Shown: one piece after another, positions 27,985 to 39,988 of the stretch
Layout of the letters: each line of letters begins with the position of its first letter
Numbering within the stretch: the stretch's first letter is position 1
Origin: Rutpela maculata
Lineage: Eukaryota > Arthropoda > Insecta > Coleoptera > Cerambycidae
Reading direction: 5' to 3'
Length of the DNA: 64,000 bases
NCBI GenBank assembly: GCA_936432065.2
Contig: OW386285.2
Span: 259,025,317 to 259,089,316, forward strand
Program-made: the position numbers and the translations under genes
Notes under the pieces: generated by a model
The model's database searches: none
What the model was told of the DNA's origin: nothing
Seen by the model: the letters and a program-made list of their open reading frames with translations, nothing else

Positions 27985-28700
27985 GTGCTGCCACCCCCTG
28001 TACTGCACCTACCATCATCAGCAATGCAAATTCTGAAAAACAAAATTATGATATTGGAGTGGAAGCGGTGTCTGGTTTGCTGTATTACATTACAGTTTGT
28101 TCTTCTCTCCTAATTGTAAAGTGTATAATTAAAATTATTAGGAAAAATGTCATGTCTCCGCAGCAGTGTGAATGAATAATATTATAATGTTTTTTTGTAA
28201 TAAATGAAATAGCAATACAATTTTTGTTTAATTTATATCTGAATTTGATTAAATTCGAGTTTTTTTAATTTATGTACGCCTATGTTCACATTCAAACATC
28301 ACCATAATATAATAATAATAAATATATTGCCCACCCTAACCGGCGGTTATGATAAAAATTTCATTTAATTTGCATTTCTATACAAATGTTACACTCTCTC
28401 TTATCACATATCCGTTTTCTTATCACTTCCTCTCTCCTATGTCTCGGAGTCAGCAACCGTCGTTTATATTCAATTTACCTAAATTAAAAATCTCTGCACA
28501 GTCATGCTGAAATATTTCTTAGCCAGAAGGGCATTAGGTACAGACTTCACACCCCCATACCACGTAATGCAGCACTCTTCACTCTTCACCACAAGAACTC
28601 TTCAGCTCCGACGACAATGACCAACAGCTCATGGTCAGATCTCGATGGACACATGCCATCCAAGTCACTTCCGGTCCACAACTCTCTTTGCTTATCTACT
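27985..28700. repeat. Polinton right terminal inverted repeat (716 bp)
   Basis: Inverted copy of 10538-11253, ending cttatctact. Includes the headless copy of the membrane-protein gene and, at 28199-28276, the block that recurs internally around the tRNA but here with only ttcga (28254-28258) in the tRNA's place. Confidence 0.93.
27988..28175 (+). pseudogene. Headless 3' copy of the Polinton membrane-protein gene
   Basis: Because the TIR includes the 3' end of the gene at 11063-11530, the right TIR repeats about its last 62 codons, including the whole predicted membrane span, down to the stop at 28173-28175. It has no start or signal sequence. Confidence 0.85.
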
Positions 28701-28706
28701 CATATT
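28701..28706. other. 6-bp target-site duplication, right copy (catatt)
   Basis: Identical to 10532-10537 and immediately after the last Polinton base. Confidence 0.92.
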
Positions 28707-29575
28707 TACACTAAAACTCTGTGATTTTGATAACCCATCGTCACTTAAATTTTTTGGAATACACCTAGACTCCAGGCTTTCTTGGGAAACACATATAGAA
28801 CAACTGTCAAAAAAACTCTCCAAAAATACTTACATTTTGAGAAGTTTTTACCCTGTTGTAGATTGTTCAGTTATACTAACTGCTTACTATGGTATATTTC
28901 ACTCTAATATGTGTTATGCAATATTATCTTGGGGACATTCCCATCCTATGTCGAGCAAATTTGTAAACTTCAACGGCGTGCAACTAGAGCTATCACAGGA
29001 TTGGGATATCGTGTAGATATAAATAAAAAATTTATCGATTTAAAAATTCCCACTTTGTCTTGTGTGTATGCATTGGAATGTTGAGACAATATTCATCTAT
29101 TCAACTATCATAATGATATTCACCACCATGATACGAATAATAATAATACAATTACTGAAATAGAGTTTCATTGAGTAAACAAAAGCAAGTTCTCTACAAA
29201 CTATTATGCACCTAAACTATACAATAAACTTCCAAACCATATTAAAAACTTACCCGCTAATCAATACAAAGAGAGGATAAAAACATACCTTACCAAAAAG
29301 GCGCTCTAATTCTTTGAATGAAATGTTAGATGATGATTTCTATGTTGATTAATGCACCTATTTTATTTCATATACTTTATGTCTGTAGATTTTTAAATGT
29401 AGTTTGTTCTATGTGTTTTAGTATTGTTAGTATATTTTCTATTTAGAGTCTTAATCCCAATTTTTGTATTTCTAACCTATAATTTTACATATAAATGTTA
29501 GGTAATGTCTCTGTTGGTGTTGACGAATCTAAACGATTTGTGTATTGACATGATCTTTTTAATAAATAAATAAAA
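28707..29575 (+). pseudogene. Non-LTR RT fragment, right part of the copy split by the Polinton, with 3' tail
   Basis: This stretch resumes the reverse transcriptase interrupted at 10531: FFGIHLDSRLSWETHIEQL and then YYGIFHSNMCYAILSWG. After a frameshift near 29000 come the usual C-terminal text and APKLYNKLPNHIKNLP. A 3' untranslated part follows, ending in an aataaataaataaa tail at about 29560-29575. Several stops show it is dead. It abuts the acceptor of the next Fermitin exon by only about 10 bp. Confidence 0.8.
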
Positions 29576-29586
29576 ATTTATTACAG

Positions 29587-29824
29587 ACCAAAAAGATTTA
29601 CGCTGAAAGCATATAAAAAATACTGGTTTACGTGTAGAGACTTGCATCTCTACATGTACAAAAGTCGAGAGGAAATGATGCATGGACAGAATGCTGTATT
29701 TAACATAAATCTCAAAGGATGTGAAGTAACTCCTGACGTTAACATTAGTCAAAATAAATACGTCATCAAACTGGAGGTGCCTAGCTCAGATGGAATGTCT
29801 GAAATGTATATTAGATGTGATGAA
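29587..29824 (+). CDS. Fit1: Fermitin (kindlin) exon: PH domain, first part
   Basis: The acceptor is ttattacag and the donor is gtgagt (29825). The single leading base completes the codon left by the exon at 8293-8486. It encodes PKRFTLKAYKKYWFTCRDL through GCEVTPDVNIS to MSEMYIRCDE, the core strands of the kindlin PH domain that binds phosphoinositides at adhesion sites. The exon ends on a codon boundary. The preceding intron is 21.1 kb and holds the Polinton. Confidence 0.92.
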
Positions 29825-30593
29825 GTGAGTATAAAGTGATTTCTAATTGTTCAAATTCATGTTAACACGGTGCCACCAAAAGATCAGCAAGTCGTACCAC
29901 GTTTTCTTTTGTAGTTTTGAAAAATTTAGAAATAATATGTAAATACTTAGGTAAATTATTTTAAAAAATGTATTTTTAGGTTATGTGATAAAATATATGT
30001 GAAAAATATGTACTAATATTCCCCACATCTGCAGTTACAAAATGAATAAATAAAATATTGTAGTCAATAATTCATCGAAATTAAAATAATGAAACTTTGT
30101 TTATATAGTTTAATATTACTGCAGAAATGCAGCTAGATATTACTTTACTTACGAAATAAATTTTCTTTACGTGTAACGGCGAAAAAGTTAAAGTTTCCAT
30201 TATATTGCTTTTATTACCTTTTGAATTTTTGTTAAAAATATGTTGTTTTATGTACAGTGGAGTAGAATTAAAATTTGTAGGGAATTAATTGATTTACAAT
30301 AGCAATTTTTTTGGTGGAACTTGTCGCAAATATTGCAAGGAGTGAGTGTAGCAAAAAGTTTTGAAATAAATCTTTGTCCCGCAAGTCATTTATTTAAACA
30401 GAAAAATGTTGTTTATTCGCAGTTTTTCTTAAATGTCTCTGGTTGTATAGCTCGTATCGCAATGGATAAAAAAAGAGATTGTTTGTAATAAAATTCCGCA
30501 CAATTAGATTTATCCGAACCTTTTCAATTAAGTTGTTAAGTTGCAATAAATAAAAACAATAAAGAGCAGCCATTTTTAAACAAACTATTTTAG

Positions 30594-30806
30594 GAAACTC
30601 AATATGCCAGATGGATGGCCTGCTGCAGGTTGGCAGCGAAAGGACGTTCTCTTGCCGACAGTTCTTATGAATCAGAAAAACAGACTATTTTAGACTTCTT
30701 GAATTTGCAGAGGCGAGCCGAAGAACCAGTTATAGCCCCAAGTAGCTTGGATATTCAAGTTGAGGATTTTATAGCTCCTAAATATTTGAAGAAATCCAAA
30801 GGAAAG
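30594..30806 (+). CDS. Fit1: Fermitin (kindlin) exon: end of PH domain and F2 lobe
   Basis: The acceptor is tattttag and the donor is gttagc (30807). 71 codons: ETQYARWMACCRLAAKGRSL is the C-terminal PH helix, followed by SSYESEKQTILDFL and the F2 segment ending APKYLKKSKGK. Phase 0 at both ends joins it cleanly to the exons at 29587 and 41342. Confidence 0.92.
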
Positions 30807-30890
30807 GTTAGCTACCATTTTATTAGATTATTACTGTTGTAAAATTCGAGCAAAGCAAAGTATTTGTAAGAGTAAATAAATAATTTTTTT

Positions 30891-30971
30891 TCGTTGTGGG
30901 GCTCGAACCCACTTCACTAGGTACGCTCAGAATGCAATCTGAATAGGCTACCCACTGAGCTACCGACCCCC
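30891..30971 (-). repeat. tRNA-derived sequence (Cys-like anticodon), not functional
   Basis: On the minus strand it has an A-box (tagctcagtgggtag), an anticodon-arm-like hairpin tcaga-ttgcatt-tctga with GCA, a 14-nt variable region and a perfect T arm gtggg-ttcgagc-cccac. The 5' gggggtc has no complementary 3' acceptor strand, and an A-run follows. It is a tRNA pseudogene or SINE head in Fermitin intron 3. Confidence 0.6.
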
Positions 30972-32375
30972 TTGAGAGTAAATACTATGAGATTTATAAT
31001 AATAATCTCTTTATTTGCGGCTATTTTGTTACCGCAACATATTTTTGTCATATCTATCACTAGTCCAATTAAATAAGTCGACAAATCAAAATTTTGAGGT
31101 AAATACTTGAATTTTTGATATAAGTTACTTTGATGTATTAGAACACGACTAATGAAAGAAATTTTTTTTTTGAACCCCTGGGAAGGGGTGAAAAAAAATA
31201 TAAAAATGTGTTTTTTCAAAATTACTCAAAATGTGTAAAAGCTAGTAAAAAAAGTTTCAACCAAAAATTGTAAAGCATGAAATTTTATATAAAAATGATC
31301 TCTAGACTTTTTTTGGTATTACTAAAATTAATGGAGTTAGGGTGGTTAGGAATTAAGGGATGATATGTACAACTTTAAAAAATCATGGCGTGCATGAATT
31401 TAAATTTTTTTTAAAATTGTTAATAAAAAAGTTATAAAAATTTTAATTTTTTTATTTTCAATTAAAACCACTTTGAACGGTGAAAAGATATTTTTTTTTA
31501 CATCATTCTGTTCATCATTTAATATATTGAACATTTGCTTTTGAATTTTTTTTTTACCCATCATTTTCAAGCAGGTATAAATTTATTTACCTGTTTAATT
31601 TTTTTCCAAACGTAAGACACTGCTCTTGTGACGTCACGGTAACTGAAAAGAAATAAAGAATGTGTACGACAAAGATAAAATTGTTTCGTAGCTGCTGCGT
31701 TGCCTACAAGACGCACATACGTCACATCGATACTGCCGTCATAAGTCATAAGGAGAATAGCCCATCTGTAAATTGTCGGTTGGCGAGGAAAGTAACAAAG
31801 GCGTTTGTTTTTTTCCCAACTAGTAAATATTAATTAAGAAAATCATGTAGCTGCTTTTTATGCACTTATGTTTTTGTACTTTATAATTTGTTAATAATAT
31901 TTTTAACTGCAGAACTCTTGAGTGCTCATATATTATTAGAATCTCATTTATGACAAATATCTAGATGCGACTTTTCACCTTATGACAACAGTAAGGGCAT
32001 CCGCGCGTGACGTCACAACTAACCTCAAAAATATGTGTTTCTTAAGATTTAAGAGTATTATGCAACTATTATTAAAATTTCTGCCTGGTTCTCATATTTT
32101 CAACTAAAATCTAGTTCAGTGTAATGTTTATGAAGTTCTAAATACTTTGTCCCAATAAAATAGGACTCTTTTTGTAGGTTGGAAATCTAACCTGTAATTA
32201 GCAGTCTATTTCTATTAATCAACAATATTGAAAAATTATTTACGCGAATTTTTAAATATTTGCTTAAAGCCCGTACCGGCTCCAAGCTAAAAATGCGTGT
32301 ACAAACATTAAAAATGAGAATAAACTTGATAAACTTAAAATTTAAGGTTATGTTGGTTACATGATGCAGATGCCC

Positions 32376-33425
32376 TATATCTCAATGCAGCGGTTGTGAA
32401 TGTTTTGGTGAATATATGCTCCTACAAATTGTTAACAAAATTTTTAATTGTGGTCAAGTATAATAAGAGTGTTTTGCGAAATCTACATACTTATACACGC
32501 TTCGTTTTATGTACATTTTGGTTATAGGTATTAGACACGTGGAATTGTGTTTACGTGATCTAAATGTTTTTAAAATTAATCTTTGAATTGTAATGAAAGA
32601 AATTATTATTACTGTCAATACTTGCTGATTTCTACTAAATTTAGAATTATTTGTTTGACATTATTGATATAAATTAAAAATAAAGTACACAATATAATTT
32701 TTTTTGCGAGAAAATTTTGCAGACGAATTATTGGAGTATTGGAAATAATTGTTTGAAACATCGTTTTAAATTAGTCGAAATTCGCGTATTTTAACCAAGG
32801 TTGCAAAAAATGTTTTTTTTATGCATTTTCGATTAAATTAATAAACTAATCCGTAATGTAGAAGTAAAAATTATTTGCAAAAATGAATATTTGCAATACT
32901 GAATTTTTTTTCCCACATTAACAATTGAAATAATTTTTCTTCTTAATTTCAAAAAATTGACAATTACAATTATTTTAATTTTTTATTTTTTAAGACCATA
33001 AGAAATTATTATAAAAATTATTATAGTTGTATACATATTTTAAAAATTGTGTACACAGAAATATATTAATCAACAAATTTTTGTTTGGATCATTAATTTC
33101 AATTTTAAATGAAAAAAAAAAATGATCGATACATTTCCATTAAAATAGATCATTGATATTATTCTATTCCTAATCTAAATAAAAATAAACAGTTTAAAAA
33201 ATAAAATTGGATAAATTAAATAATAAATAATTGAGCCATTTTTTGGATGGATGGAAAATAACAATTAGAAGAAAATAATTCATTCTTAAAACAAAATGTA
33301 TGATCCATTCTATATTAAATTAATCCTGTGAAAAGTTAAAATAAGAATTATTAAAAACAAATTTGTTAACAATTTTTAGGAGCATTTGTTCACCAAAACA
33401 TACACCACCGCTGCATTGAGATATA
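32376..33425. repeat. Nested palindrome in the left arm of the giant foldback
   Basis: tatatctcaatgcagcgg at 32376 pairs with ccgctgcattgagatata at about 33425, and pairing continues inward through the ttcaccaaaacat and gttaacaa blocks. It is absent from the right arm, where 35830 runs straight through, so it is an insertion into the left arm after the arms formed. Confidence 0.75.
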
Positions 33426-33942
33426 TAGACTAGTTCACAAGTTCAAAGCCGTGTTAATGCTCAATAAAGCTCGTGAAAATATGAGTGAGGGCTCATTGGA
33501 TTCGGAATGACACCTAGAAAAATGTGCAAAAGTTTCAAACCCGCATATAAACAATTGCAAAAGTTATAAACAAATGATTGAAAAAATAACTAGTTTCGTT
33601 TTTTGCAAATAACTCGAAAACTATTAATATTTAAGAAAATTTGAAGGAAGATTTTTAAAGAGGATACATTTCAAATAAAAAAGTCCGAACTCCCGAAACT
33701 CTATGTCTATTATTAATAATTTCAATTTAATGTTGAAAATGGAGCTCTGCGCGGCGAACACTAAGCCGTTACGATGCTCTGAAACCGGCCGTAATAAGTA
33801 AAAATATTTTTTATGTTATTAAATATTAATTTAAAAATTTTAAAAAATTATGGTATTATTTAGACACTTAAAGGAACAATATCCCGTTGGAAAAAAATTG
33901 TTTTACCGATTTTTCATAAAATGAGCCTATTGTTGTTTTGAG

Positions 33943-34443
33943 TTTTGCTCGAAAACTATGCATTTTTCCTATAAACACGTCAATAGAAAAGTTGTTGACA
34001 ATTAAATTTCCAATCGAAATGGCACCTTCAGAAGTCATTTTTTTTTACAAAAATACGCCCAGAAAACAAAACGAAAAAAATGCTATTTTTTATTTATTTA
34101 TTTTTTTAATTTTAGCCTGTAACTTTTCTCGGGTACATTTAGGCATAGACATTGCTGCATAAAAAAAGCTGGCGTTTTACCGTTAAAATGATTATTAACG
34201 GGCAAAACGTCAGCTTTTTTTTATGGAGAATGTCTATGCCTAAATGTACCCGAAAAAAAGTTACAGGCTAAAATTTAAAAAAAATGCATTTTTCCGTTTT
34301 TTTTTCTTTTGTTTTCTGGGCGTATTTTTGTAAAAAAAAATTGACTTTGGAAGGTACCACTTCGATTGGAAATTTAATTCTCTACAACTTTTCTATTGAA
34401 GTGTTTATAGGAAAAATGCATAGTTTTCCAGTAAATCTCAAAA
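33943..34443. repeat. Nested palindrome near the foldback centre, left
   Basis: Centred near 34185, where the palindromic core agctgacg.../...aacgtcagct meets. Arms include ggcatagacat/atgtctatgcc and tttcctataaacac/gtgtttataggaaaa. Confidence 0.75.
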
Positions 34444-34611
34444 ATGTGAAAAGTGGACCTTTTTACTTCGATTTCAAAAACGCACCCCTTTAAATGGTAG
34501 CACTCAGCGGTTTTCTCATATTTTGGGGTTAATTGAACATAAGAAACAATAAAAACCCATTAACGTTTTAGTTCCTTTCAACCCTCTTTTTTTGGACATA
34601 GACAATAGCCT

Positions 34612-35205
34612 AAAAATATTGTGATTAAAAATTAAAAAATTTTCTTTAAAAATTAAAAAAAATTTTTTTTTTAATTGTTTATAATATTTTATTCCATTGT
34701 TTCATTATTTAAACAAATTATTAAGAAAAAAATTTATTCTTATACTTCATTATTTGCAATTCTCTACAAGATGGAAAAAAGAAAAAAAACTGTTGTTAAT
34801 TTATTTGTTTATTTAATAAACAATTTGTTATTAACAATCGCCGAACGTTTATATTCTTTTTAGATAGAAAAAAAAATAACAAAAACAACCGTATACATAA
34901 ACATGTTAAATTTATTTTTCTTTTTACGTGTTTATGTATACGGTTGTTTTTGTAATTTTTTTCTATCTAAAAACATTCGGTGACTGTTAATAACAAATTG
35001 TTTATTAAATAAACAAATAAATTAACAACAAAAATTTTTTTGTTTTTCATCTTATAGAGAATTGCAAATAATAAATTTTAAGAATACATTTTTTTCTTAA
35101 TAATTTGTTTAAATAATGAAAAAAAGAAAAACATTATTATAAACAATTAAAAAAAAATTTTAAGAAATTTTTTTAATTTTTAATCACAATATTTTATAAT
35201 AAAAT
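34612..35205. repeat. Nested palindrome near the foldback centre, right
   Basis: Centred near 34905. Arms include acaaccgtatacataaaca and its complement, and outer aatattgtgattaaaaatt/aatttttaatcacaatatt. The interior is extremely AT-rich. Confidence 0.75.
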
Positions 35206-36892
35206 GGCAAAAAAATTTTTATAAGGTGTCCATGAAGCGAAATAATTTTAGTGGCTTTTGTTTAACAATTATCCGACTTGAAATATAAACGTAAACTCTA
35301 AAAAAATTTGTTAATTAACAATAGGCTAATTTTATGAAAAATCGGTGAAACAATTTTTTTACAACGGGATATTGTTCCATTAAGTGTCTAAATAATACCA
35401 TAATTTTTTTAAATTTTTAAATTAATATTTAATAACATAAAAAAATATTTTTACTTATTACGGCCGATTTCAGAGCATCGCAACGCCTTAGTGTTCGCCG
35501 CGCAGAGCTCTATTTTCAACAATAAATTAAAATTATTAATAATAGAGATAGAGTTTCGAGAGTTCGGCTTTTTCATTGGAAATTCATTCCTCTTTAAGAA
35601 TCGTTCTTTCAATTTTCTTAAATATTAATAGTTTTCGAGTTATTTGCAAAAGACGAAACTCGTTATATTTTCAATCTTCATTTGTTTATAACTTTTGCAA
35701 CTGTTTATGTGCGGGTGTGAAACTTTTACACATTTTTTTAGACGTCATTCCGAATCCAATGAGCCCTCACTAATATTTTTACGAGCTTTATCAAGCACTA
35801 AGACGGCCTTGAACTTGTAAACTAGTCTGCATCTGCATCATGTACCTAACACAACCTTAAATTTTAAGTTTTTCAAGTTTATTCTCATTTTTAATGTTTG
35901 TGTACGCATTTTTAGCTTGGAGCCTGTACTGGTCCCAAGCAAAATATTTCAAAATTCTCGTAAATAATTTTTCAATATTCTTGATTAATAGAAATAGACT
36001 GCTAATTACAGGTTAGATTTCCAACCTACAAAAAGAGGCCTATTTTATTAGGACAAAGTGTTTAGAACTTCATAAACATTACACGGAACTAGATTTTAGT
36101 TGAAAATACGGGAACCAGGCAGAAATTTTAATAATAGCTGCGTAATACTCTTAAATCTTAAGAAACACATATTTTTGAGGTTAGCTGTGACGTCACGTGC
36201 AGATGCCCTATAGATTTGACACATGCGCGTCTTGTAGGCAATGCAGCAGCTACGAAACAATTTTATCTTTGTTGTATGCATTCTTTATTTGTTTTCAGTT
36301 ATCATGATGTCACAAGAGCAGTGTCTTACGTTTGGAAAAAACTAAGCAGGTAAATAAATTCATACCTGCTTGATAATGAAGGGTAAAAAAAAAATTCAAA
36401 AGCAAATGTTCAATATATTAAATGATGAACAGAATGGTTTAAAAAAAAATTCGTTTCACCATTCAAAGTGGTTTTAATTGAAAATAAAAAAATTAAAATT
36501 TAAAAAAAAATCAATTTCTCTGAAACGAACGTTTAAATTTTAAATTCATTAACTTTTCAGCACGCTATGATTTTTTAAAGTTGTACATATCATCCCTTAA
36601 TTTCTAACCAGCCTAACTCCCGTTAATTTTAGTAATACCAAAAAAAGTCTAGAGATCATTTTTATATAAAATTTCATGCTTTACAATTTTTGTTTGAAAC
36701 TTTTTTTACTAGCTTTTACACATTTTGAGTAATTTTAAAAAAACACTTTATTATATATTTTTTCACCCCTTTCCGGGGGTTCAAAAAAAAATTTCTTTCA
36801 TTAATCGTGTTCTAATACATCAAAGTAACTTATATCAAAAATTCAAGTATTTACCTCAAAATTTTGATTTGCCGACTTATTTAATTGGACTA

Positions 36893-39575
36893 CACACTTT
36901 ATAATTCAGTTGGTGCAATTCTTTATTTATTAACTGTCATTGCCAACATTTAGCAATAAAAATATTGTCATAATTCTATTTACATTAACATAATCATGTT
37001 TGCTATTAATAATTTAAAATATGAACTGGAAAAACAACAAATTTTCTGATCTCTAATTTTGTGAGCTAAGTAAGACTATCAATCTAATATTATGAATTAT
37101 TATGTCAATTAACAAAATCAAAATCAAGCTACAGAACATCGTAATAAGTAACATAAACATGAACATAACGAAACAATAAATAATGAGGTATTTTCCATTT
37201 TTTTTTATATATCAAGTAATGTTTATTATTTTAACAATTACTGCATAATCAATTTAAACCAAAACAATAATTTCTTAAATAAAAATAAGAAATAAGAATA
37301 CGCCCGTCTAGACACAGAATTAATTTATTTGGCGGGAAATAATTTAACCAATCATAGACAACTTTCACTTAAACTGTAACTATCTTATATGAATGCCAAA
37401 TTGTGTATTTACTTTTACATTATTTTACCTATAACACTTCTATTTTTCTTAATATCTTGAATATCAATAAATATTATATACATGTATTTAGAAGGAATTA
37501 AACGGTATTTATATTTGTTATCATGTAGAAGTTATCTTAAAAATGTAAACAAAACTCACGGCAAGGATTATGTGGCAACATTTCTTGCGTGCCGCCTGCT
37601 GTCAAAGAGGGTCAGCTGTCACTTCTTGTCACAATATAAGTGAAAGAGATATATTGGTTAGATTTATTTGTTGTTTGTTTATGTGGCGTTATTTTTACTT
37701 TATCATTAAACTATTAAGATGGAGTTGAATTTTGTGAAAGAAGATTTGTCCAATTTGCCCAAAGTTGATTATGACTTGATAGATTCTTTCTATAACAAAA
37801 TTTGGATTTTTGAAGGGATGGGATCAAAAATATTAGAAGTTTGTCACCAAGTTCTTCGAATAGCAATTTTTTCGGAACAGTTACAAATTTTTTTTCCGAA
37901 GCACTTATATTTGTGTTTCCAAAACTTTTTATAAAATACCTTTTAAATGACATTATCTACTATTTGTAAATTATAGCAAATACCTCGATGAAAGAAACCG
38001 AAATGCTTCAAATCAACACAATGGCGACGTTAGAACACATCTGTCATTTGACTAGCCGTTGACATTGTTGTCATGTTTTGCTAAATATGTTTTTAAAAAT
38101 CTAATCGGCATTAAAAATTATTTAAAATATTTAATAATTCACGCTTATTATTATTTTTTACATCAGAAAATTAAATTTCGTGGATAAATATATTCAAATT
38201 GATTTAATAAATAAGCTTTATACTCCTGTTTTCTTCAATTATCTTTGCTAGAACTAGAGAAGGAATTTCAACTTTTCAACACCTCACTGTTTCTATAAAA
38301 TCATTCTATCAACAAATCCATACAAACTACCTACGTCATCGGCAAATTACCTACGACACCAATTTAAAACACCTGTTGCTCCATTTATTTTAACTTCTGT
38401 TTTCTCAAAAAATTGATAATTATTTTCGCGGAAATCTATATTGGAAGGCTTATTTGTACATATTCCATGATATTATTCAATAAAAAAAAAAAAAAAAAAA
38501 AAATAGAAAAATACCCCATTCCATGTAAACACTAAAGTTGGCTGTTGATATATTAGTTGGACTACACGAATACCAATAGTAAAATTTATAATGGCAATAT
38601 CGGTTGCAGTGACAGAATAGTATAGTGCGATATGGACTTTACAAACTTAACTTAGAAGCATAGAGATTTCAGCCAGTCATAGGCAGTATAAAGAAACATG
38701 TCGTTCTTTATACCGCTTGTGAACAGACGCAAGATGGCGCTGCTCTCACAGTGAACATCAAGGTACCATCGGCGTCACCTTAAACTCACCACCATTAGAG
38801 ATGCTCCTTTTCTAATCTTATTTGTAGTGGCGCGTGTTGGAAAGAGAGCATCTCCAACACCGGTGAGTTTAAGCTGATGCCGATTGTACATGCTCCTACA
38901 GGTATGCTCATCCTAGCGACCAGAATGCAACTTGTGTATAACATAATGGAGCTATCGGGTATCATGTTGGAAATATATACAAATATAGTAATAAATAATA
39001 TTCTGGTTTATTTCATATTTGTATCATTCCTTAACGTGGCATTGATGCAACCCGTGGTAAATGCTGCCGTGTGGAGTAACTAATAATAATAACGTATACA
39101 GTTGTCTCTATGACACTATATATTATCTTATTTGAGGTACACACATGAAAGGTTATCGGTCTGATTACCAATATGTTTCCTGTTGGCTCAACGCGTATGA
39201 TTGGCTGCAATTCCAGTGCTCGCATCAGTTTACCTTATTAACTAATGTACTTTGGTGAACAGTAAGGGTGGGAAAACAAACGTAACAAAATTTAAAGAGG
39301 AAACAGACTGTACAGTGTACAGTTGTCTAGTGCCGCCCATAGCGTGTTTTTTATCATCTCATTTTGCGGACCGGTTTTCCTCAGTATTCTCATAAACGTG
39401 CGGCCTCCTTGTCTCAATTATTTATAGTTTTAAAACAGATAACAACAAAAACATCAAAAATTTTAGGTTAAATTTGAAACATTTGGCGGCATGTCTAAAC
39501 ATCGGACGAATTTTAAAAATCAGACATTTTCCAATGTGTCATGTCCAAAACACTACAACGAACACAAAATCCTTA
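36893..39575. other. Fermitin intron 3, no confident gene
   Basis: AT-rich intron sequence. It contains a 72-codon frame at 37719-37934 (MELNFVKEDLSNLPKVDYDL...) with an ATG in fair context but no known domain, and an A-run near 38481-38503. An imperfect hairpin at about 38767-38885 pairs catcggcgtcaccttaaactc with gagtttaagctgatgccgat. Confidence 0.4.
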
Positions 39576-39583
39576 CAAGAGAC

Positions 39584-39981
39584 TGAAACCGAAATTAATT
39601 TCGGTTAGGGTTAAATAACGTATACCATTTTCAGTTTTCATAACAGCGAAAATTTGGTTTTCATTTACGGTTTCGGTTGTCAAGGCAGCAATAATTCTGT
39701 TTTCGGTTATGGTTTCAGTTTACAGATCTGCGGCAGTTTGGCTTCTGTTAGAAAAAATTAGTAATTACGGTGCGGTTTTCGGTTTCGATTTTGGTTTTTG
39801 GCTTTTTACTTGGCTTTTACCTTATATAATCTTTATAATGGACGAATTTTCTTAGATATGGTTTTCACCATACAATTTGGTATTTCTACATCATGGTTTA
39901 AAGATTTGAATCTTTGATTTCAACCATATTTTTTGAACTTTAAAGTCGTAAGTACGGTGCAGATTTCGGTTTCGGTCCCTG
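39584..39981. mobile_element. hAT-like MITE, second member of the aaaaccgaaa family
   Basis: Flanked by a perfect 8-bp duplication caagagac (39576-39583 and 39982-39989). It ends cggtttcggtccctg like the copy at 5210-5586 and starts with an eroded tgaaaccgaaat. The interior is a degenerate ttcggttttcggtt array. It is non-autonomous. Confidence 0.75.
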
Positions 39982-39988
39982 CAAGAGA

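Larger units (their letters stand above)
10538..28700. mobile_element. Complete Polinton/Maverick element (adintovirus-like), 18,163 bp
   Basis: The element starts agtagataag and ends cttatctact, with 716-bp terminal inverted repeats and a perfect 6-bp target duplication. It carries the full Polinton set: protein-primed PolB, retroviral-type integrase, FtsK/HerA packaging ATPase, adenain-like protease, double-jelly-roll major capsid and minor capsid proteins. It also has a PLA2-domain protein, an IAP and others. Polintons are self-synthesising virus-like transposons; members with this gene set overlap the adintoviruses. The genes form three blocks: leftward 16534-11063, rightward 16830-22090, leftward 27428-22298. 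It sits in the 21-kb Fermitin intron, nested in a non-LTR retrotransposon. Near-identical TIRs suggest recent insertion, yet PolB has a stop and the IAP a frameshift. Confidence 0.97.
31061..36892. repeat. Giant foldback (5.8 kb) with three nested palindromes
   Basis: The outer ends are tagtccaattaaataagt and its complement acttatttaattggacta. Arms pair over 31061-33930 and 35320-36892, although the left arm is lengthened by a nested palindrome. Matching landmarks include the aggggtg-type block near 31190/36770, the tgacgtcac block near 32010/36190, the gagcccgtaccgg-like block near 32275/35930 and the ggaacaatatcccg block near 33870/35375. No transposase is visible; open frames inside are palindrome artefacts. 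It fills much of Fermitin intron 3. Confidence 0.85.

Noticed and set aside
30891..30971. Functional tRNA-Cys
   Set aside because: The T and anticodon arms are good, but no acceptor stem forms and the variable region is too long; a tRNA-derived repeat fits better.
33938..34863. Open frames inside the giant foldback as genes
   Set aside because: They lie in palindrome arms, have mirrored copies on the other strand, are composed of AT-rich low-complexity residues and match no family.
37719..37934. Independent protein-coding gene in Fermitin intron 3
   Set aside because: Only a 71-residue frame without a known domain or splice partners; kept as a note within the intron entry.
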